DNA of 64,000 nucleotides from Candidatus Dormiibacterota bacterium (GCA_003162415.1 PMOL01000005.1:256064-320063), one strand, 5' to 3'. Shown: positions 39,736 to 50,585, numbered from the stretch's first letter. The notes: a model not told the origin generated them from the sequence alone. Made by a program: numbers and translations.

Positions 39736-40516
39736 CGACTTCCAAACGGTTCGCCTGACCATCGAGGCGGGCGTCGCCGAACTCGTGCTCAACCGGCCCG
39801 ACAAGATGAATGCGATGAGCAAGGCGATGGTGCGGGAGCTCACCGCGAGCCTCGACGCTGCGGAGTCGGGCGGCGCCAGGGCGCTCCTGGTTCGTGGCGA
39901 GGGCCGTGCCTTCTGCAGCGGGCGTGACCTCTCCGAGGCCGACCCGCTGCACGAGGATGGCGAGGCGATCCTTCGCGACCTCGTCAACCCGCTGATGACC
40001 CGCATGGCCGCCCTCGCGATGCCGGCCATCGCTGCGGTGCATGGCGCCTGTCTCGGCACCGGGCTCGGCCTCGCCCTCGCCTGCGACGTGTTGTACGCGG
40101 CAGACGATGCCCGGATCGGCTCGCCCTTCGCGCGCATCGGCGCCGTCCTGGACAGCGGTGCGCATGCGGCCCTGGTTTCGCGCATCGGGCCGCACCGCAC
40201 CCTCGAGCTCGTCTACACGGGCCGGCTGCTGTCCGGGCGGGAAGCAGCCGAATGGGGACTGGTGAATCGCAGCGTTGCCGGAACCGACCTCGTTCGCCGG
40301 ACCCGCGAGATGGCCCGGGCGATCGCGCACGGACCCACCGCGGCATTCCTGGAGTCCAAGCGCATCGTGGGGCTGATCGCGGACACCTCCCCGTCGCGGG
40401 CAGACCTGCTCGCCGCCGAAGCCGCGGCCCAGGGTCGTGCGTCGCGCACCCACGATTACCAGGACGGCATCACGGCGTTCCAGGAGAAACGGAAGCCAAC
40501 CTTCACGGGGCGGTAG
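39722..40516 (+). CDS. enoyl-CoA hydratase/isomerase (PaaG/PaaF-like)
   Basis: LNRPDKMNAMSKAMVRELTASL...GEGRAFCSGRDLSE...HGACLGTGLGLALACDVLYAADDARIGSPF. Confidence 0.9.
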   Translation: MPESDDFQTVRLTIEAGVAELVLNRPDKMNAMSKAMVRELTASLDAAESGGARALLVRGEGRAFCSGRDLSEADPLHEDGEAILRDLVNPLMTRMAALAMPAIAAVHGACLGTGLGLALACDVLYAADDARIGSPFARIGAVLDSGAHAALVSRIGPHRTLELVYTGRLLSGREAAEWGLVNRSVAGTDLVRRTREMARAIAHGPTAAFLESKRIVGLIADTSPSRADLLAAEAAAQGRASRTHDYQDGITAFQEKRKPTFTGR

Positions 40517-40525
40517 CCGGCGGAC

Positions 40526-41338
40526 ATGACGGACCTCGCGAGCGCGTTTCCGAGCCTCATCTTCGAGCGACCCGAAGACGGGATCCTGGTGATCACCATG
40601 CAGGCCGAGGGTCGCCTCAACGCGGCCGACGCCGCCATGCACCGCGACCTCGCGGAGGTGTGGCGCGCCGTGGATTCCGATGCCGAGACCCGAGCGGTCA
40701 TCATCCGCGGGGCGGACGGCACCTTCTCCTCGGGTGGGGACTTCGATCTCATCGAGGAGATGGCCGCGGATTTCGCGGTCCGCGCCCGGGTACTCCGTGA
40801 GGCACGGGACCTGGTCTACAACGTCATCAACTGCAGCAAGCCGGTCGTCTCCGCGATGGACGGCGTGGCGGTGGGTGCCGGGCTCGTGGTGGGCCTCCTC
40901 GCGGACATCTCGATCGCCGGGCGGTCCGCCCGGTTGATCGACGGCCACACCCGGATCGGCGTTGCCGCCGGCGACCACGCCGCGATCATCTGGCCGCTGC
41001 TCTGCGGCATCGCCAAGGCCAAATACCACCTGCTCCTCTGCGAGCCGGTCAGCGGCGAGGAGGCCGAGCGCATCGGCCTCGTGTCGCTGAGCGTCCCGGA
41101 TGACCAGGTCCATGCCAGGGCGCTCGAAGTCGCGCGCCAGCTCGCGGCCGGCTCGCCGACCGCCATCAGCTGGACCAAGTACGCGCTCAACAACTGGCTG
41201 CGGGCCGCCGGGCCCATCTTCGACAGCTCACTCGCGCTCGAATTCCTCGGTTTCACCGGTCCTGACGTCGCCGAGGGGGTTGCCGCGAGACGGGCGAAGC
41301 GCGCGCCGAACTTCGGCGGCCAGGGTCCGCAGCGGTAG
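40526..41338 (+). CDS. enoyl-CoA hydratase/isomerase family protein
   Basis: [22 protein letters not shown]...[18 protein letters not shown]. Confidence 0.88.
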   Translation: MTDLASAFPSLIFERPEDGILVITMQAEGRLNAADAAMHRDLAEVWRAVDSDAETRAVIIRGADGTFSSGGDFDLIEEMAADFAVRARVLREARDLVYNVINCSKPVVSAMDGVAVGAGLVVGLLADISIAGRSARLIDGHTRIGVAAGDHAAIIWPLLCGIAKAKYHLLLCEPVSGEEAERIGLVSLSVPDDQVHARALEVARQLAAGSPTAISWTKYALNNWLRAAGPIFDSSLALEFLGFTGPDVAEGVAARRAKRAPNFGGQGPQR

Positions 41339-41349
41339 GATCGATCAAC

Positions 41350-42468
41350 GTGAGTGTGGAGGTGTCGTCCGCCGCCAGCGGACCGTCCTCATTTCCAGGG
41401 CTGTCGAAGGCGGCCTGGCAGGACGTCGCCGCCGAGGGTGCGCTGGGCACCGCCAACCCACACGCCGTCGATCTGGGCGCCGACCAGCTCCGCTCCCTCT
41501 ACCGCCTGATGGCGCTGAGCCGCCGCGTGGACCGCCAGGCGATCAACCTCACCCGCCAGGGAGCGCTCGGCGTCTTCGCTTCGAGCCACGGCCAGGAGGC
41601 GGCGCAGGTGGGCTCGGTCTTCGCGCTCGAGCCCGATGACTGGCTCTTCCCGACCTACCGCGAGACGGTGGGCACCTTCGCCCGCGGGGTCGATGTCGTC
41701 GAGCTCCTTGCGCTCTTCTCGGGAAGCTGGCATTGCGGCTTCGACCCGTACAAGTACCGGGTCGCTCCGCTGACCACGCCGCTCGCCACCCAGGCTCTCC
41801 ATGCGGTCGGCCTCGCGATGGCCGCGAAGATCAAGCACGATCCGATCGTCGCGCTGACCTTCTTCGGCGACGGCGCGGCGAGTGAAGGTGATGCGCACGA
41901 GGCCCTCAACATGGCCGGGGTGTACGACGCACCGGTGGTGTTCGTCGTGCAGAACAACGGCTACGCGATCAGCGTTCCCTATCGCCTCCAGACCAGGGCG
42001 TCGTCGATCGCGCTGCGCGCCGCGGGGGTCGGGATCCCCGGCATCCGCGTCGACGGCAACGACGTCATCTCCGTCTACGGTGCGGTGAGGACGGCGGTGG
42101 ACCGGGCGCGCCGCGGGGACGGCCCGACGCTCGTCGAAGCCGTCACCTACCGCCTCGAGGCGCACACCACGGCCGACGACACCAGCCGTTATCGCAGCGA
42201 CGGCGAGGCCTCCGAATGGCGGGCACGCGATCCCGTCGAGCGGTTCCTGGGGATGCTTCGTGAGGGTGGTGTGGTCGACGACGCGTTCCTGGCCGAGGTT
42301 GAGGCCGAAGGCGAGGCGACCGCTGCGCGCATGCGTGATTTTCTCTTCGACGCTCCGGCGGGCGACCCGCGCGAGATGTTCGACCACGTGTATGCCTCGC
42401 GCACGCCGCAGTTGGAGACGGAGCGCGCGCTTCTCGACCAGGAATTGCGGGCGGCCGAGGAGCGCTGA
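41350..42468 (+). CDS. thiamine-dependent 2-oxoacid dehydrogenase E1 alpha subunit
   Basis: [43 protein letters not shown] motif. Confidence 0.93.
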   Translation: MSVEVSSAASGPSSFPGLSKAAWQDVAAEGALGTANPHAVDLGADQLRSLYRLMALSRRVDRQAINLTRQGALGVFASSHGQEAAQVGSVFALEPDDWLFPTYRETVGTFARGVDVVELLALFSGSWHCGFDPYKYRVAPLTTPLATQALHAVGLAMAAKIKHDPIVALTFFGDGAASEGDAHEALNMAGVYDAPVVFVVQNNGYAISVPYRLQTRASSIALRAAGVGIPGIRVDGNDVISVYGAVRTAVDRARRGDGPTLVEAVTYRLEAHTTADDTSRYRSDGEASEWRARDPVERFLGMLREGGVVDDAFLAEVEAEGEATAARMRDFLFDAPAGDPREMFDHVYASRTPQLETERALLDQELRAAEER

Positions 42469-43442
42469 TGGAGCTGACCATGGCGGGGGCGCTCAATGCG
42501 GCGCTGCGCGACTCGATGCGCGACGACGACAGCGTGGTCGTCTACGGCGAGGATGTCGGCCGGCTCGGAGGAGTGTTCCGCATCACCGACGGACTGCAGG
42601 CGGAGATGGGCGCGGACCGTTGTTTCGACACCCCGGTCGCTGAGGCGGGCATCGCCGGCACCGCGATCGGCATGGCGCTCTATGGGCTGCGTCCGGTCGT
42701 CGAGATGCAGTTCGACGGCTTCTCCTACCCGGCGCTCAACCAGGTGATCAGCCACGTAGCGAAATACCGCAATCGGACCCGCGGCCGGGTCGGCCTGCCA
42801 ATGGTGATCCGCATCCCGTACGGCGGCGGAATCGGCGCAGTCGAACATCACTCGGAGAGCCCTGAGGCGTACTACGCGCACACGGCGGGGCTCACCGTCG
42901 TGTCGCCCGGGACGCCCGCCGACGCATATGCGCTCCTCCGTGCCTCGATCGCGTTCGACGACCCGGTGATCTTCCTGGAACCGAAGCGACGCTACTGGCT
43001 CAAGGAGGATCTCGAGCTGCCGGTGACCGCTCCACCGATCGGGGAGGCGATCGTGCGCCGTAAGGGAACCACCGCGACGGTCATCGCCTACGGACCGATG
43101 GTCACCACCGCGCTGGAGGCCTCCACACGCGCCGCCGAGGAGAGCGGCTGGGACCTCGAGGTCGTCGACGTCCGCACGCTCTCCCCGGTCGACATGGACA
43201 CGCTGGTAGCGAGTGCAAGCAAGACGGGACGGGCGCTCGTGGTGCACGAGGCGGCGCGCTTTGTCGGCTACGGCGCGGAGATCGCCGCCGAGTTGAGCGA
43301 GCGCGCCTTCGGTTACCTGGCGGCCCCGGTGCTCCGCGTCACGGGCTTCGACGTCCCCTATCCGTCGGCAAAGATCGAGCGTCACTTCCTCCCCGACGCG
43401 GACCGCATCCTCGACGCCGTGGCGCGACTGCTCGAGTACTGA
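42468..43442 (+). CDS. 2-oxoacid dehydrogenase E1 beta subunit
   Basis: MTMAGALNAALRDSMRDDDSVVVYGEDVGRLGGVFRIT...PVAEAGIAGTAIGMALYGLRPVVEMQF. Confidence 0.93.
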   Translation: MELTMAGALNAALRDSMRDDDSVVVYGEDVGRLGGVFRITDGLQAEMGADRCFDTPVAEAGIAGTAIGMALYGLRPVVEMQFDGFSYPALNQVISHVAKYRNRTRGRVGLPMVIRIPYGGGIGAVEHHSESPEAYYAHTAGLTVVSPGTPADAYALLRASIAFDDPVIFLEPKRRYWLKEDLELPVTAPPIGEAIVRRKGTTATVIAYGPMVTTALEASTRAAEESGWDLEVVDVRTLSPVDMDTLVASASKTGRALVVHEAARFVGYGAEIAAELSERAFGYLAAPVLRVTGFDVPYPSAKIERHFLPDADRILDAVARLLEY

Positions 43443-43445
43443 TCG

Positions 43446-44681
43446 ATGCTCACGGTTCGCGACTTCCTCATGCCCGACCTTGGCGAAGGGTTGACCGAGG
43501 GAGAGATCAATCGCTGGCTGGTGGCCGAAGGTGACGTCGTCGTCGTCGACCAGCCGGTCGCGGAGATCACGACCGAGAAGGCCGTCGTCGAGGTGCCAAC
43601 TCCCTTCGCGGGGCGCGTGGCCACCCTGCACGGCGCCGAGGGCGAGACCATCACGGTCGGCAAGCCGCTGATCAGCATCGAGGTCGCCGCGGCCGCGAAT
43701 GCCGAAGGAGCATCGGGCAACGTCCTCGTCGGCTACGGCACCAGCGAGGTGGCACCGCGATCACGGCGGAGTGCGCCACCGGAGCGACCCGGTGGTCCCG
43801 CCAGCGTCGTGACCGCCGCGATGCCCCCGGCTTCTCCGCTGGTCAGGCGACGGGCGATCGAGCTCGGCATCGACCTGAGCACGATCACAGGCAGCGGACC
43901 GGGCGGCATGGTGAGCCAAGCGGACCTCGAGCGGGCGGCGAGGCAAGACGGCGCCGCGCCGGCAATCGAAGGCTCAGCGACAGTTTCGGTGGGCGACCGC
44001 GTGGCCCTCACCGGCGTCGACCGGATTGCCGCGGAACGGCTCGCCAGGTCACATCGCGAAGCGCCGACCGCAACCGCATTCGTTCGCGCCGACGCAACCC
44101 GGCTCATGGAATTGCGCGCGGAACTCGCGCCCGGCGCGACGGATGCCTCGGTCACACCCTTCGCCTACATCCTGCGGCTCAGCGTGATCGCGCTCCGAAA
44201 ATTTCCGAGGCTCAATGCGCATTTCGACACTCGGGCGAACGAGGTGGTGCACTTCAGGCCGATCCATCTCGGGGTCGCCGTGCAAACCGATCGCGGCCTC
44301 GTCGTTGTGGTGATTCGCGACGCCCAGAGCAAGTCGTTGCCAGGGATCGCCGATGACCTCCAGCGGCTTGCGACCGCAGCTCGCGACGGATCCATCGACG
44401 CGACCGATCTCCGCGGAAGCACCTTCACGGTCTCCAACTTTGGTGCCTTCGGTGTCGACGGGGGCACGGCGATCATCAATCCCCCCGAGGCAGCGATCCT
44501 CGGCGTCGGACGGATCGCGACGCGCCCCTGGGTCGTGGACGATTACGTGGTGCCGCGCTCGGTGGTTGAGCTCTCACTCGTCTTCGATCACCGCGTTGCT
44601 GATGGAGGCGTCGCCGGCGGCTTCATCAAGCATCTCGCGGACCTTGTCGAAGCACCCGACCAGGCAACTGCGGATGACTGA
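43446..44681 (+). CDS. 2-oxoacid dehydrogenase E2 acyltransferase (one lipoyl domain)
   Basis: ITTEKAVVEVPTPFAGRV lipoyl site; SPLVRRRAIELGIDLSTITGSGPGG; FDHRVADGGVAGGF. Confidence 0.93.
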   Translation: MLTVRDFLMPDLGEGLTEGEINRWLVAEGDVVVVDQPVAEITTEKAVVEVPTPFAGRVATLHGAEGETITVGKPLISIEVAAAANAEGASGNVLVGYGTSEVAPRSRRSAPPERPGGPASVVTAAMPPASPLVRRRAIELGIDLSTITGSGPGGMVSQADLERAARQDGAAPAIEGSATVSVGDRVALTGVDRIAAERLARSHREAPTATAFVRADATRLMELRAELAPGATDASVTPFAYILRLSVIALRKFPRLNAHFDTRANEVVHFRPIHLGVAVQTDRGLVVVVIRDAQSKSLPGIADDLQRLATAARDGSIDATDLRGSTFTVSNFGAFGVDGGTAIINPPEAAILGVGRIATRPWVVDDYVVPRSVVELSLVFDHRVADGGVAGGFIKHLADLVEAPDQATADD

Positions 44682-45645
44682 GATCCCAACCAAGTCACCG
44701 GTCGCAAAGTCCGAGCTTCGCCGTGCACAGTCGGACACGTGGGTGTACTTCGAGGGCGAGCTGTGCAGGTACGGCGATGCACATCTCGGCCTGCTCACCC
44801 ACGCGCTCCATTACGGGACCGGCTGCTTCGAGGGCATCCGGGCGTACTGGAGTGAGCGCCAGCATCGGATCAACGTCTTCCGGATGCCCGATCACTTCGC
44901 GCGCATGTCCGGCAACGCTCGCATGCTCCACATGGAGCTGCCGCACGGCGTTGACGAGCTGTGCGACATCACCGTCGAGGTGATGCGCCGCAACGACTTT
45001 CGCACCGATGTCTACATCCGCCCGCTCGTCTTCAAGGCGACCGAGGAGATCGGTATTCGCTTCCACAACCTGCGAGACGGCTTCATGATCGTCCCGGTGC
45101 CGTTCGGAGCGTACGTCGACACCACGGGGGGCATTCGCTGCCAGGTGTCGAGCTGGCGGCGGATCGACGACAACGTCGCGCCGGCGCGCTCGAAGGCGAC
45201 CGGCATCTACATCAACAGCGCACTCGCCAAGACCGAGGCATTCCTCAACGGTTTCGACGAGGCAATCCTCATGACCCAGGACGGACACGTCTGCGAGGGC
45301 AGCGCGGAGAATCTCTTCATCCTCCGCCGCGGTCAGCTGATCACGCCGCCTGCATCGGAGAACATCGTCGAGGGCATCACCCGTTCGGTGCTCATGCAAT
45401 TTGCGACGGACGAGCTCGGTGTCGAGGTCGTCGAGCGCACCATCGATCGCAGTGAGCTCTATGTCGCCGACGAGGTGCTGCTCTGCGGTACCGGCGCGGA
45501 GGTCTCAGCGGTGATCGAGATCGACCAGCGCACCATCGGTTCCGGGTCGCCGGGTCCCCTGACCCGCAAGCTGCAGGACCTCTATTTTGCTGCCTGCAAA
45601 GGCGAGGACGACCGCTACGCGAGCTGGCTGACCCCGATCACCTGA
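44674..45645 (+). CDS. ilvE: branched-chain amino acid aminotransferase-type PLP enzyme
   Basis: YFEGELCRYGDAHLGLLTHALHYGTGCFEGIRAY...YINSALAKTEAFLNGFDEAILMTQDGHVCEGSAENLF. Confidence 0.92.
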   Translation: MTEIPTKSPVAKSELRRAQSDTWVYFEGELCRYGDAHLGLLTHALHYGTGCFEGIRAYWSERQHRINVFRMPDHFARMSGNARMLHMELPHGVDELCDITVEVMRRNDFRTDVYIRPLVFKATEEIGIRFHNLRDGFMIVPVPFGAYVDTTGGIRCQVSSWRRIDDNVAPARSKATGIYINSALAKTEAFLNGFDEAILMTQDGHVCEGSAENLFILRRGQLITPPASENIVEGITRSVLMQFATDELGVEVVERTIDRSELYVADEVLLCGTGAEVSAVIEIDQRTIGSGSPGPLTRKLQDLYFAACKGEDDRYASWLTPIT

Positions 45646-45669
45646 CCGAGGTCGCCGCCACCCACCCGA

Positions 45670-46788
45670 TCACTGATCGAAGTCGAGGACGACCGTCGGC
45701 GTGGTGGGATGCGACTGGCAGGCGAGCACGAAGCCGGCATCGATCTCGCGCTGTTCCAGCGCGAAGTGCTGGTCCATCTCGACGCTGCCACTGACCAGAC
45801 GCGCCCGGCAGGTGCCGCAGACACCACCCTTGCACGCGTATGGCGCGTCCGAGCGCACGCGCAATGCGGCGTCAAGAATGCGCTCGCCATCCGGGTCGAC
45901 GCTGAACGTCGAGCTGCGTCCGTCGAGGACGATGGTCACCTCCGCAGCACCTGCTGACGGTGTGGCCGGAGTCAGCTGCTCGTCGGTGCGCGGGCGCTGC
46001 GCGTCCTTGGCGTGGAAGAGCTCGGCGTGCACGTGTTCGGCATCCACGCCGCGCTCGAGCAGCACCTCTTTCGCGGATTCGATCATCTCCCGCGGCCCGC
46101 AGAGGAACCATTGGTCGACGGTGTCGGGACGAACCAGCTGGTCGAGGAACCGGTTCACCCGCTCAGCGTCGATGTGCCCGTGGAAGAGCTCGACCTCCTG
46201 CTCCTCGCGGGAGAGCACGTGGTACAGGGCGAACCGCTCGGGGAACTGGTTCTTGAGGTCCTCGAGCTCCTCGAGAAACATGATGTCCTTGACCGTCCGG
46301 TTGCCATAGATCAGCGTGACCGAGCTCTGCGGTTCGACGGCGAGGATGGTGCTGAGATTGGACAGGATGGGCGCGATCCCGCTTCCTGCGGCGATCATGG
46401 CGTACGAGATCGCATTTCCCGGATCCAGCGGCGTGTTGAAGTGGCCGATCGGGGTGACGACTTCGACGACGTCGCCGGCGCGCAACTGCTCCAGCGCGAA
46501 TGCCGAGAAGACCCCTCCCGGCAGGCGTTTCACCGCGACGCGGAGCCGGCCCGAGCCGGCGGCACTGCAGATGGAGTAGCTGCGCCGGGTGTCGTCGCCG
46601 GCCGCCTCGCACCGGAGCGAGACATGCTGCCCGTGGGTGAACGAGAACTCGCTTTCCAGCTCGGGTGGAATCTCGAACTCGATGACCACCGCGTCATCGG
46701 TGACCGGCTCCACGGCCTTCACGGCAAGAGGGTGGATGGTCGCGCGACGATGTCCCGCGGACACCTCCGCAACCGGCGTGGCGGTCAA
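45670..46788 (-). CDS. paaE: phenylacetyl-CoA epoxidase reductase subunit PaaE
   Basis: FNR-like RRSYSICSAAG plus C-terminal 2Fe-2S CKGGVCGTCRARL. Confidence 0.93.
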   Translation of the reverse strand: MTATPVAEVSAGHRRATIHPLAVKAVEPVTDDAVVIEFEIPPELESEFSFTHGQHVSLRCEAAGDDTRRSYSICSAAGSGRLRVAVKRLPGGVFSAFALEQLRAGDVVEVVTPIGHFNTPLDPGNAISYAMIAAGSGIAPILSNLSTILAVEPQSSVTLIYGNRTVKDIMFLEELEDLKNQFPERFALYHVLSREEQEVELFHGHIDAERVNRFLDQLVRPDTVDQWFLCGPREMIESAKEVLLERGVDAEHVHAELFHAKDAQRPRTDEQLTPATPSAGAAEVTIVLDGRSSTFSVDPDGERILDAALRVRSDAPYACKGGVCGTCRARLVSGSVEMDQHFALEQREIDAGFVLACQSHPTTPTVVLDFDQ

Positions 46789-46792
46789 ACGC

Positions 46793-47272
46793 TCAGTGCT
46801 CCTTGAAGTGCGGGAAGGTCTCGCCGCAGGCGTCGCACTGACGCACCGCCTGACACTGTGTCGACCCGAAGTGTGCGAGCTCGTGCGTCCTCGACGAGTC
46901 GCATCGCGGACACTGCACCGCGATGGTCAGCAGGGTGAGGTCGAACCCATGTTGACGTGGAGGCGCGATCCCGTACTCACGGAGCTTGACGCGGCCCGCC
47001 TCTGACATCCACTCGGTCGTCCACGCCGGGGACAGCACGATGCGTACGGTGACGTCGGTGTACCCCTGGTCGCGCACGCATCGCTCGACGTCCTCGCGGA
47101 TGGTGTCGAGCGCCGGGCATCCCGAGTACGTCGGCGTGATGTCGACGTCGACGTGACCGGAAGCGTCGACGCGGACATCGCGCAGAATGCCGAGATCTGC
47201 GATGGTCAGGGCAGGCATCTCCGGATCGGGGATCGCGCCGGCGATGTTGCGGATCTCGTCGACGGCGGTCAC
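46793..47272 (-). CDS. paaD: phenylacetyl-CoA epoxidase subunit PaaD
   Basis: IPDPEMPALTIADLGILRDV...PTYSGCPALDTIREDV...CPRCDSS..CDACGETFPHFKEH. Confidence 0.95.
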   Translation of the reverse strand: MTAVDEIRNIAGAIPDPEMPALTIADLGILRDVRVDASGHVDVDITPTYSGCPALDTIREDVERCVRDQGYTDVTVRIVLSPAWTTEWMSEAGRVKLREYGIAPPRQHGFDLTLLTIAVQCPRCDSSRTHELAHFGSTQCQAVRQCDACGETFPHFKEH

Positions 47273-48033
47273 CAGGTCACCCCGGGGAGCGAGCGATGGA
47301 GGTGTTGCATCTCAGCCAGCATGTACCCGAACGACTCGGTATGCAGTCCCTGCCGTCCTCCCGACGGCGTCCATGTGCTTTCAGGCACCACCAAGGTCGC
47401 GTCATCGAGGACGCGGCGGACATACGCCTGCCACTCCGGCCGGAGTGCTGCCGGATCGGGGCCGACCCCCAGGGCGTCGGCCTCGCGGGCAACGGCGTCG
47501 CTCTCGAACAGCTCGGCGGTGAACGGCCAGAGCGCTGCGAGCGCGCTCTCCATTCGGCGATGGCTCTCGTCGTTGCCATCGCCGAGGCGAAGCGTCCAGT
47601 CGGTTGCGTGGTCGCGGTGATATGAGGTTTCCTTCACCGCCTTGGCGGCGACGGCGGATACTTGCGCGTCCGTCGAGGTCGTGAGCGCCTGCCATTGGGC
47701 GAGCTGGAATGTCGAGCACAGCAACTGGCGGGCGATGGTGGTGGCGAAGTCGCCGTTCTCCTGCTCGACGAGCAGGCAGTTGACGAACTCGCGCTCGCCC
47801 CGCATGAACGCGTAGTCATCCTCCGACCGGCCGGTGCCGTCGAGCTCGGCGGTTCGTGCGTACAACCCGCGCGCCTGACCCAGGAGGTCGAGGGCGACGT
47901 TGGTCAAGGCAATGTCGTCCTCGAGCGTCGGAGCCCGTGACGACCACTGCGCGAGCCGGTGCGACAGCACCAGGCAATCGTCCGCAAGGCGCAGCGTGTA
48001 AACGGCCGCCGCGCCGGCGACCACGAGGGTCAC
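47269..48033 (-). CDS. paaC: phenylacetyl-CoA epoxidase subunit PaaC
   Basis: LADDCLVLSHRLAQWSSRAPTLEDDIALTNVALDLLGQARGLY; synteny. Confidence 0.94.
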   Translation of the reverse strand: MTLVVAGAAAVYTLRLADDCLVLSHRLAQWSSRAPTLEDDIALTNVALDLLGQARGLYARTAELDGTGRSEDDYAFMRGEREFVNCLLVEQENGDFATTIARQLLCSTFQLAQWQALTTSTDAQVSAVAAKAVKETSYHRDHATDWTLRLGDGNDESHRRMESALAALWPFTAELFESDAVAREADALGVGPDPAALRPEWQAYVRRVLDDATLVVPESTWTPSGGRQGLHTESFGYMLAEMQHLHRSLPGVTW

Positions 48034-48320
48034 AGCTGCTGCACTTCCTTGGGTATCGAGTAGAAGGTGGGATGGCGGTAGGGCTTGTCCGCCGCCGGGT
48101 CGAAGAAGGAATCCTTCTCGTCAGGTGACGACGCGGTGATCACCGCCGAGGGGACGACCCAGATGCTCACTCCCTCCATGCGCCGCGTGTACACGTCACG
48201 CGCATTGCGCAGGGCCATCTCGGCGTCGGGGGCGTGCAGGCTGCCCACGTGGTTGTGCGAGAGGCCGCGCTTGCTCCGGATGAAGACTTCCCAGAGCGGC
48301 GCTGGAGTTTCCTCGCTCAT
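48030..48320 (-). CDS. paaB: phenylacetyl-CoA epoxidase subunit PaaB
   Basis: [38 protein letters not shown]. Confidence 0.95.
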   Translation of the reverse strand: MSEETPAPLWEVFIRSKRGLSHNHVGSLHAPDAEMALRNARDVYTRRMEGVSIWVVPSAVITASSPDEKDSFFDPAADKPYRHPTFYSIPKEVQQL

Positions 48321-49330
48321 GCCGCGGCGCTGGTCGCCGGGTGCTTGGCTGCATAGGCGGCCGCCGCCGCGCGTACCCAGGCACCCTCGTCGTGAGCTGC
48401 GAGATGATGCGCGGCTCGCTGCCGGTTGCAGGGGCCGTCCCCGCTGACGACGCGGCGCAGCTCCTCGAAGTCGGGCTCTCCGAAGTCGTAGTGTCCGCGA
48501 TCCTCGTTCCAGCGCAGCTCCGGGTCGGGTGGTGTGAGTCCGAGCACGACCGCCTGCGGCGCGACCATGTCGACGAAGCGCTGGCGCAACTCATCGTTCG
48601 AGAAGCGCTTGATGCCCCATGCCATCGACTGCGCGCTGTGCGTCGACTCGGTGTCGGGAGGGCCGAGCATCTCGACCGAGGGCCACCACCAGCGGTTGAC
48701 CGCGTCCTGGGCCATCTCGTGCTGCTCGGGGGTGCCGTGCGACAACGCATAGAGCGATTCGAACCCTTGCCGCTGGTGGAAAGACTCCTCCTTGCACACG
48801 CGCACCATCGCCCGTGCGTATGGCCCGAAGGAGCAGCGGCACAGGGGGATCTGGTTGGTGATCGCGGCGCCGTCGACGAGCCATCCGATGGCCCCGACGT
48901 CAGCCCAGGTGAGCGTCGGGTAGTTGAAGATGCTCGAGTACTTCTGGCGTCCCTGGTGAAGCAGGTCGATCAGCTCGGCACGATCGACCCCGAGCGTCTC
49001 AGCCGCGCAGTACAGGTACAGGCCGTGACCAGCCTCGTCCTGCACCTTGGCCATGAGGATCGCCTTGCGCCGCAGTGAGGGAGCCCGGGTGATCCAGTTG
49101 CCCTCCGGCTGCATGCCGATGATCTCCGAGTGCGCGTGCTGCGCGATCTGGCGGATGAGTGACCTGCGGTAGCCGTCGGGCATCCAGTCGCGCGGCTCGA
49201 TGCGCTGGTCCGAGTCGATCAGGGCCTGGAATTCAGCCTCGTGAGGGTCTGAGATCACCTCCGCGGCGGCCTCGCCGGCGGAAGGATCGCCGTGTATTGC
49301 CCCATGCTCAGTCTGGCTGCTTGATCTCAT
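48317..49330 (-). CDS. paaA: phenylacetyl-CoA epoxidase subunit PaaA
   Basis: [10 protein letters not shown] start; [11 protein letters not shown]-like block; [42 protein letters not shown]. Confidence 0.95.
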   Translation of the reverse strand: MRSSSQTEHGAIHGDPSAGEAAAEVISDPHEAEFQALIDSDQRIEPRDWMPDGYRRSLIRQIAQHAHSEIIGMQPEGNWITRAPSLRRKAILMAKVQDEAGHGLYLYCAAETLGVDRAELIDLLHQGRQKYSSIFNYPTLTWADVGAIGWLVDGAAITNQIPLCRCSFGPYARAMVRVCKEESFHQRQGFESLYALSHGTPEQHEMAQDAVNRWWWPSVEMLGPPDTESTHSAQSMAWGIKRFSNDELRQRFVDMVAPQAVVLGLTPPDPELRWNEDRGHYDFGEPDFEELRRVVSGDGPCNRQRAAHHLAAHDEGAWVRAAAAAYAAKHPATSAAA

Positions 49331-49335
49331 GCACC

Positions 49336-49342
49336 TACAATA
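49336..49342. promoter_or_regulatory. overlapping divergent candidate -10 elements (hppD +, paaA -)
   Basis: Plus TACAAT (49336-49341), minus TATTGT (49342-49337); each lies 6-8 nt before the respective ATG. Confidence 0.45.
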
Positions 49343-49349
49343 GAACCAC

Positions 49350-50450
49350 ATGGTCCAGGGAGCCGAGATTGCCGTACCCGTGCTCGAAGGCACCGATCAC
49401 GTCGAGTTGTGGGTCGGCAACGCGCGCCAGGCCGCGTACCACTACCGGAAGGCCTTCGGGTTCGACGTCATCGCCTACGCCGGCCCCGAAACCGGGGTGC
49501 GTGACCGGGCCAGCTACGTCCTCCAGCAGGGCAAGGTGCGCCTCGTGCTCACCGCGCCTTTGCAGCCCGAAGGCGACATCGCCGACCACATCCGCCTCCA
49601 CGGCGACGGCGTCCGGACGATCGCGCTCCGGGTCGAGGACGCCGCGGCGGCCTATGAGGCGGCGACCGCTCGTGGGGCGCGCAGCGTTGCCGAGCCAAGT
49701 CGCGCCGAGGACGAGCACGGCGTCGTGACCTCCGCGTCGATCGCCACCTTCGGCGACACCGTCCACACCTTTGTCGAGCGCAATGAGTACTCGGGGGTCT
49801 TCTGGCCGGGATATCGAGCTGACAATCGGAGTGGCGGCGGGGTCGGGCTGCGCTTCATCGACCACACCGTCGGCAACGTCGACACCGGCAAGATGGACGA
49901 CTGGATCTCGTTCTACTCCGAGGTGTTCGGATTCACCGTCTTCCAGGAGTTCGACGAGAAGGACATCGCGACCCAATACAGCGCCTTGCGCTCGAAGGTC
50001 GCTCGTGACCCGCGGACCCAGATCACCATGCCGATCAATGAGCCCCACGTCGGGCTCAAGAAGTCGCAGATCCAGGAATACCTCGACTACTACCGAGGGA
50101 GCGGCATCCAGCACATCGCCATCCACACCGATGACATCGTGGGCACGGTGCAGGAGATGCGCGACCGCGGCGTCGAGTTCCTCACCGCACCGGGGGCGTA
50201 TTACGACGCGCTCGGTGATCGCGCCGCGGGCATCGATGAGGACCTCGACCGCCTTCGTTCGCTGAACATCCTCATCGACCGCGATGACGACGGCTATCTG
50301 CTGCAGATCTTCACGCGCCCGGTTGGCGATCGGCCGACGCTCTTTTTCGAGGTCATCCAGCGCAAGGGGTGCAAGGGCTTCGGGAAGGGGAACTTCAAAG
50401 CCCTGTTCGAGTCGATCGAGCGCGAGCAGGCCGCCCGAGGCAACCTCTAA
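49350..50450 (+). CDS. hppD: 4-hydroxyphenylpyruvate dioxygenase
   Basis: [51 protein letters not shown]. Confidence 0.95.
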   Translation: MVQGAEIAVPVLEGTDHVELWVGNARQAAYHYRKAFGFDVIAYAGPETGVRDRASYVLQQGKVRLVLTAPLQPEGDIADHIRLHGDGVRTIALRVEDAAAAYEAATARGARSVAEPSRAEDEHGVVTSASIATFGDTVHTFVERNEYSGVFWPGYRADNRSGGGVGLRFIDHTVGNVDTGKMDDWISFYSEVFGFTVFQEFDEKDIATQYSALRSKVARDPRTQITMPINEPHVGLKKSQIQEYLDYYRGSGIQHIAIHTDDIVGTVQEMRDRGVEFLTAPGAYYDALGDRAAGIDEDLDRLRSLNILIDRDDDGYLLQIFTRPVGDRPTLFFEVIQRKGCKGFGKGNFKALFESIEREQAARGNL

Positions 50451-50585
50451 GCGCCGAGCTGGCCGCGAGCAGGGTGCCGTACCCCGGGGCCGAGGTTCAC
50501 AGCATCAAACGCGCCGAACGAACCATAAAGTGTGCGATGATGTTCCTGCCTGCAAGTCGGCACGGCGGAAGGGGGACGGGACGGA

